Source: Pseudofrankia asymbiotica (GTDB lineage Bacteria; Actinomycetota; Actinomycetes; Frankiales; Frankiaceae). From it: a stretch of DNA of 6,050 nt. Positions 5,171-6,050 of the stretch are shown in pieces. Position numbers and translations under genes: made by a program. The first letter of the stretch is position 1; the number at the start of each line of letters is the position of its first letter. The stretch covers positions 78,032 through 84,081 of the forward strand of contig NZ_MOMC01000025.1 of assembly GCF_001983105.1 (NCBI RefSeq), given 5' to 3'. The notes beneath the pieces were generated by a model, which saw only the letters and a program-made list of their open reading frames with translations, was not told the DNA's origin and ran no database searches.

Positions 5171-6050
5171 GCCGCCGCACCCGCGCTCCGAGGTCCCCGG
5201 CCGCCGCGTGGTTCCCCACCGGGCGCTTCCCCGCCGGGTGCTCCCCAGCCGGTGGCGCCGAGCCAGTCGGCCAGCGTCAACAGGCCGGGGTGCAGCGCGC
5301 GCAGGGCGGGCAGGTCCGGCCGCTGGCTGGCACCGGCGTCGAGCCACGCGAACATCGCGGCGACGTTCCCGTCGAAGGCGCGCAGGTCGGCCAGCGGGGT
5401 CTGCCGGAAGCGCGCGGACTGGCCGGACGCGGCGGCGAACCGCTCGGCGATGTCCGGTCCGGTCAGGACGTCGCCGGCGATGACCGTCGGCCCGGCGAAC
5501 CGTTCCGGCTCGTCGAGGGCGATCGCGGCCAGCGCGCCGATGTCCCTGATGGAGATCATGGACAGGTGGGTGGTCGGTCGGACCGCCAGGCTGACGGTCA
5601 GCGCGCCGTCGCGGGCCTCCGGCCGGGTGAACGAGGCGAAGTTCTCCATGAAGAACACCGGCCGCAGGATGGTCGTCGCGAGGCCGAGCCCCGCGAGGTG
5701 GGCCTCGATCCGGCTCTTGCTGTCGACATGAGGAACACCGGTCGTGTTGGCCGCGCCCGGGTCCGCTCCCGCGATCGAGCTGTACACAAGATGCTGGATG
5801 CCGACTTCGGCGGCCACCTCGCAGACCGCCCGGCCACGCCGCTGCTCGGCGGCCACGCCCGCGTCGGTCACCCGGGGGCCGGTCATCATGGTCAGCGCGA
5901 GGAAGACCGCCGGCGTGTCGGTCATCGCCGTACGCAGCGACGCACGGTCGTCGAGGTCACCGGTGACCAGTACCGCGCCGGCGTCCCGCAGCTCGCGGGC
6001 CGCGGGCCGGTCCGGGTCGCGGACCAGGGCGTGCACGGTGCGGCCTCGCT
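5167..6050 (-). CDS. NmrA-like NAD(P)-binding protein (atypical SDR), N-terminus outside the window
   Basis: About 293 residues are visible. The gene runs off the right edge in an open frame, and the missing part should hold the first beta strand and the GxxGxxG nucleotide-binding motif. Counting from the V codon at 6036, visible family features are HALVRDP (2-8, whose Arg often contacts the NADP phosphate), GDLDD (26-30), VYSSIAGA (84-91), the lysine in SKSRIEAHL (106-114) and TILRPVFFMENF (122-133). The C-terminal HPGLLTLADWL is typical. NmrA-like proteins are either redox sensors that bind NADP without catalysis, or NADPH-dependent reductases such as quinone reductases. The usual Y-x3-K catalytic tyrosine is not present: the positions before the Lys read HVDSK. 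That leans toward a sensor or atypical reductase, though many active NmrA-like proteins also lack it. The stop overlaps the cupin start by ATGA. The last 27 residues are a Gly/Pro-rich tail. Confidence 0.85.
   Translation of the reverse strand, partial: RGRTVHALVRDPDRPAARELRDAGAVLVTGDLDDRASLRTAMTDTPAVFLALTMMTGPRVTDAGVAAEQRRGRAVCEVAAEVGIQHLVYSSIAGADPGAANTTGVPHVDSKSRIEAHLAGLGLATTILRPVFFMENFASFTRPEARDGALTVSLAVRPTTHLSMISIRDIGALAAIALDEPERFAGPTVIAGDVLTGPDIAERFAAASGQSARFRQTPLADLRAFDGNVAAMFAWLDAGASQRPDLPALRALHPGLLTLADWLGATGWGAPGGEAPGGEPRGGRGPRSAGAAA
5212..5241 (-). repeat. 15-base tandem repeat in the tail of the NmrA-like gene
   Basis: Two adjacent 15-base units on the + strand, TTCCCCACCGGGCGC (5212-5226) and TTCCCCGCCGGGTGC (5227-5241), match at 13 of 15 positions. 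A third, decayed unit seems to follow to about 5256. On the coding strand they give APGGE-APGGE in the Gly/Pro-rich C-terminal tail, beyond the conserved ADWL end of the family domain. The period is a multiple of three. Confidence 0.75.

Noticed and set aside
4700..5731. Open frame of about 343 codons on the + strand opposite the cupin and NmrA-like genes
   Set aside because: Arg/Pro/Ala-rich shadow frame; the - strand carries full cupin and NmrA motifs and the coupled ATGA.
1..6050. Mobile element, CRISPR array, tRNA or rRNA, phage or defence genes
   Set aside because: No transposase or integrase motifs, terminal inverted repeats, regularly spaced repeats or RNA-gene signatures were seen on either strand.

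Overview
The window is very GC-rich, with G/C at nearly every third codon position. It uses GTG starts, has few recognisable Shine-Dalgarno sites, and its proteins are rich in Ala, Gly, Arg and Pro. This points to a high-GC actinobacterium. Frankia or a related genus is a reasonable guess from the style of the proteins, but the sequence alone does not prove it. There are six protein genes and no RNA gene, CRISPR array, insertion sequence or integrase. No stretch above about 300 bases lacks a gene.

Left part, + strand. The window opens in a GNAT-type acyltransferase (to 591) whose beginning probably lies outside the window. Next come three genes that read as a carotenoid end-group tailoring cassette. 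The first is a CruF-family membrane protein (about 674-1729), predicted to add water to the end of an acyclic carotenoid. The second is a family 2 glycosyltransferase with membrane segments (1726-2880), which resembles CruG and CrtQ. The third is an FAD-dependent carotenoid desaturase of the CrtI/CrtN/CrtD superfamily (2995-4623), with features closer to CrtD. The first two are coupled by a 4-base ATGA stop/start overlap. The desaturase follows a 114-base gap and appears to have its own leaderless promoter (TAGAGT six bases before its GTG). Together they could desaturate, hydrate and glycosylate a carotenoid end. The early pathway genes (crtE, crtB, a crtY-type cyclase) are not in the window.

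Right part, - strand. An NmrA-like NAD(P)-binding protein runs in from the right edge and is cut before its nucleotide-binding glycine motif. It is followed by a small single-domain cupin with a complete set of metal ligands. These two also overlap by ATGA (5167-5170), so they form a translationally coupled pair. The cupin converges on the desaturase with only 13 bases between the stop codons.

Non-coding and odd structure. Four of the six genes carry a short in-frame tandem repeat with a period of 9, 12, 15 or 18 bases, each in a protein tail or loop. The most notable lies in an apparent insertion of about 50 residues in the desaturase, which ends in collagen-like Pro-Gly-X repeats. Other sites are a perfect 7-bp hairpin at the end of the acyltransferase gene, a duplicated palindromic 12-mer before the CruF gene, and a perfect GGCGATCGCC palindrome in the -35 region of the desaturase promoter. 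Nothing here clearly amounts to a wholly new system. The best leads are the exact product of the carotenoid cassette, the desaturase insertion and the NmrA-cupin pair.
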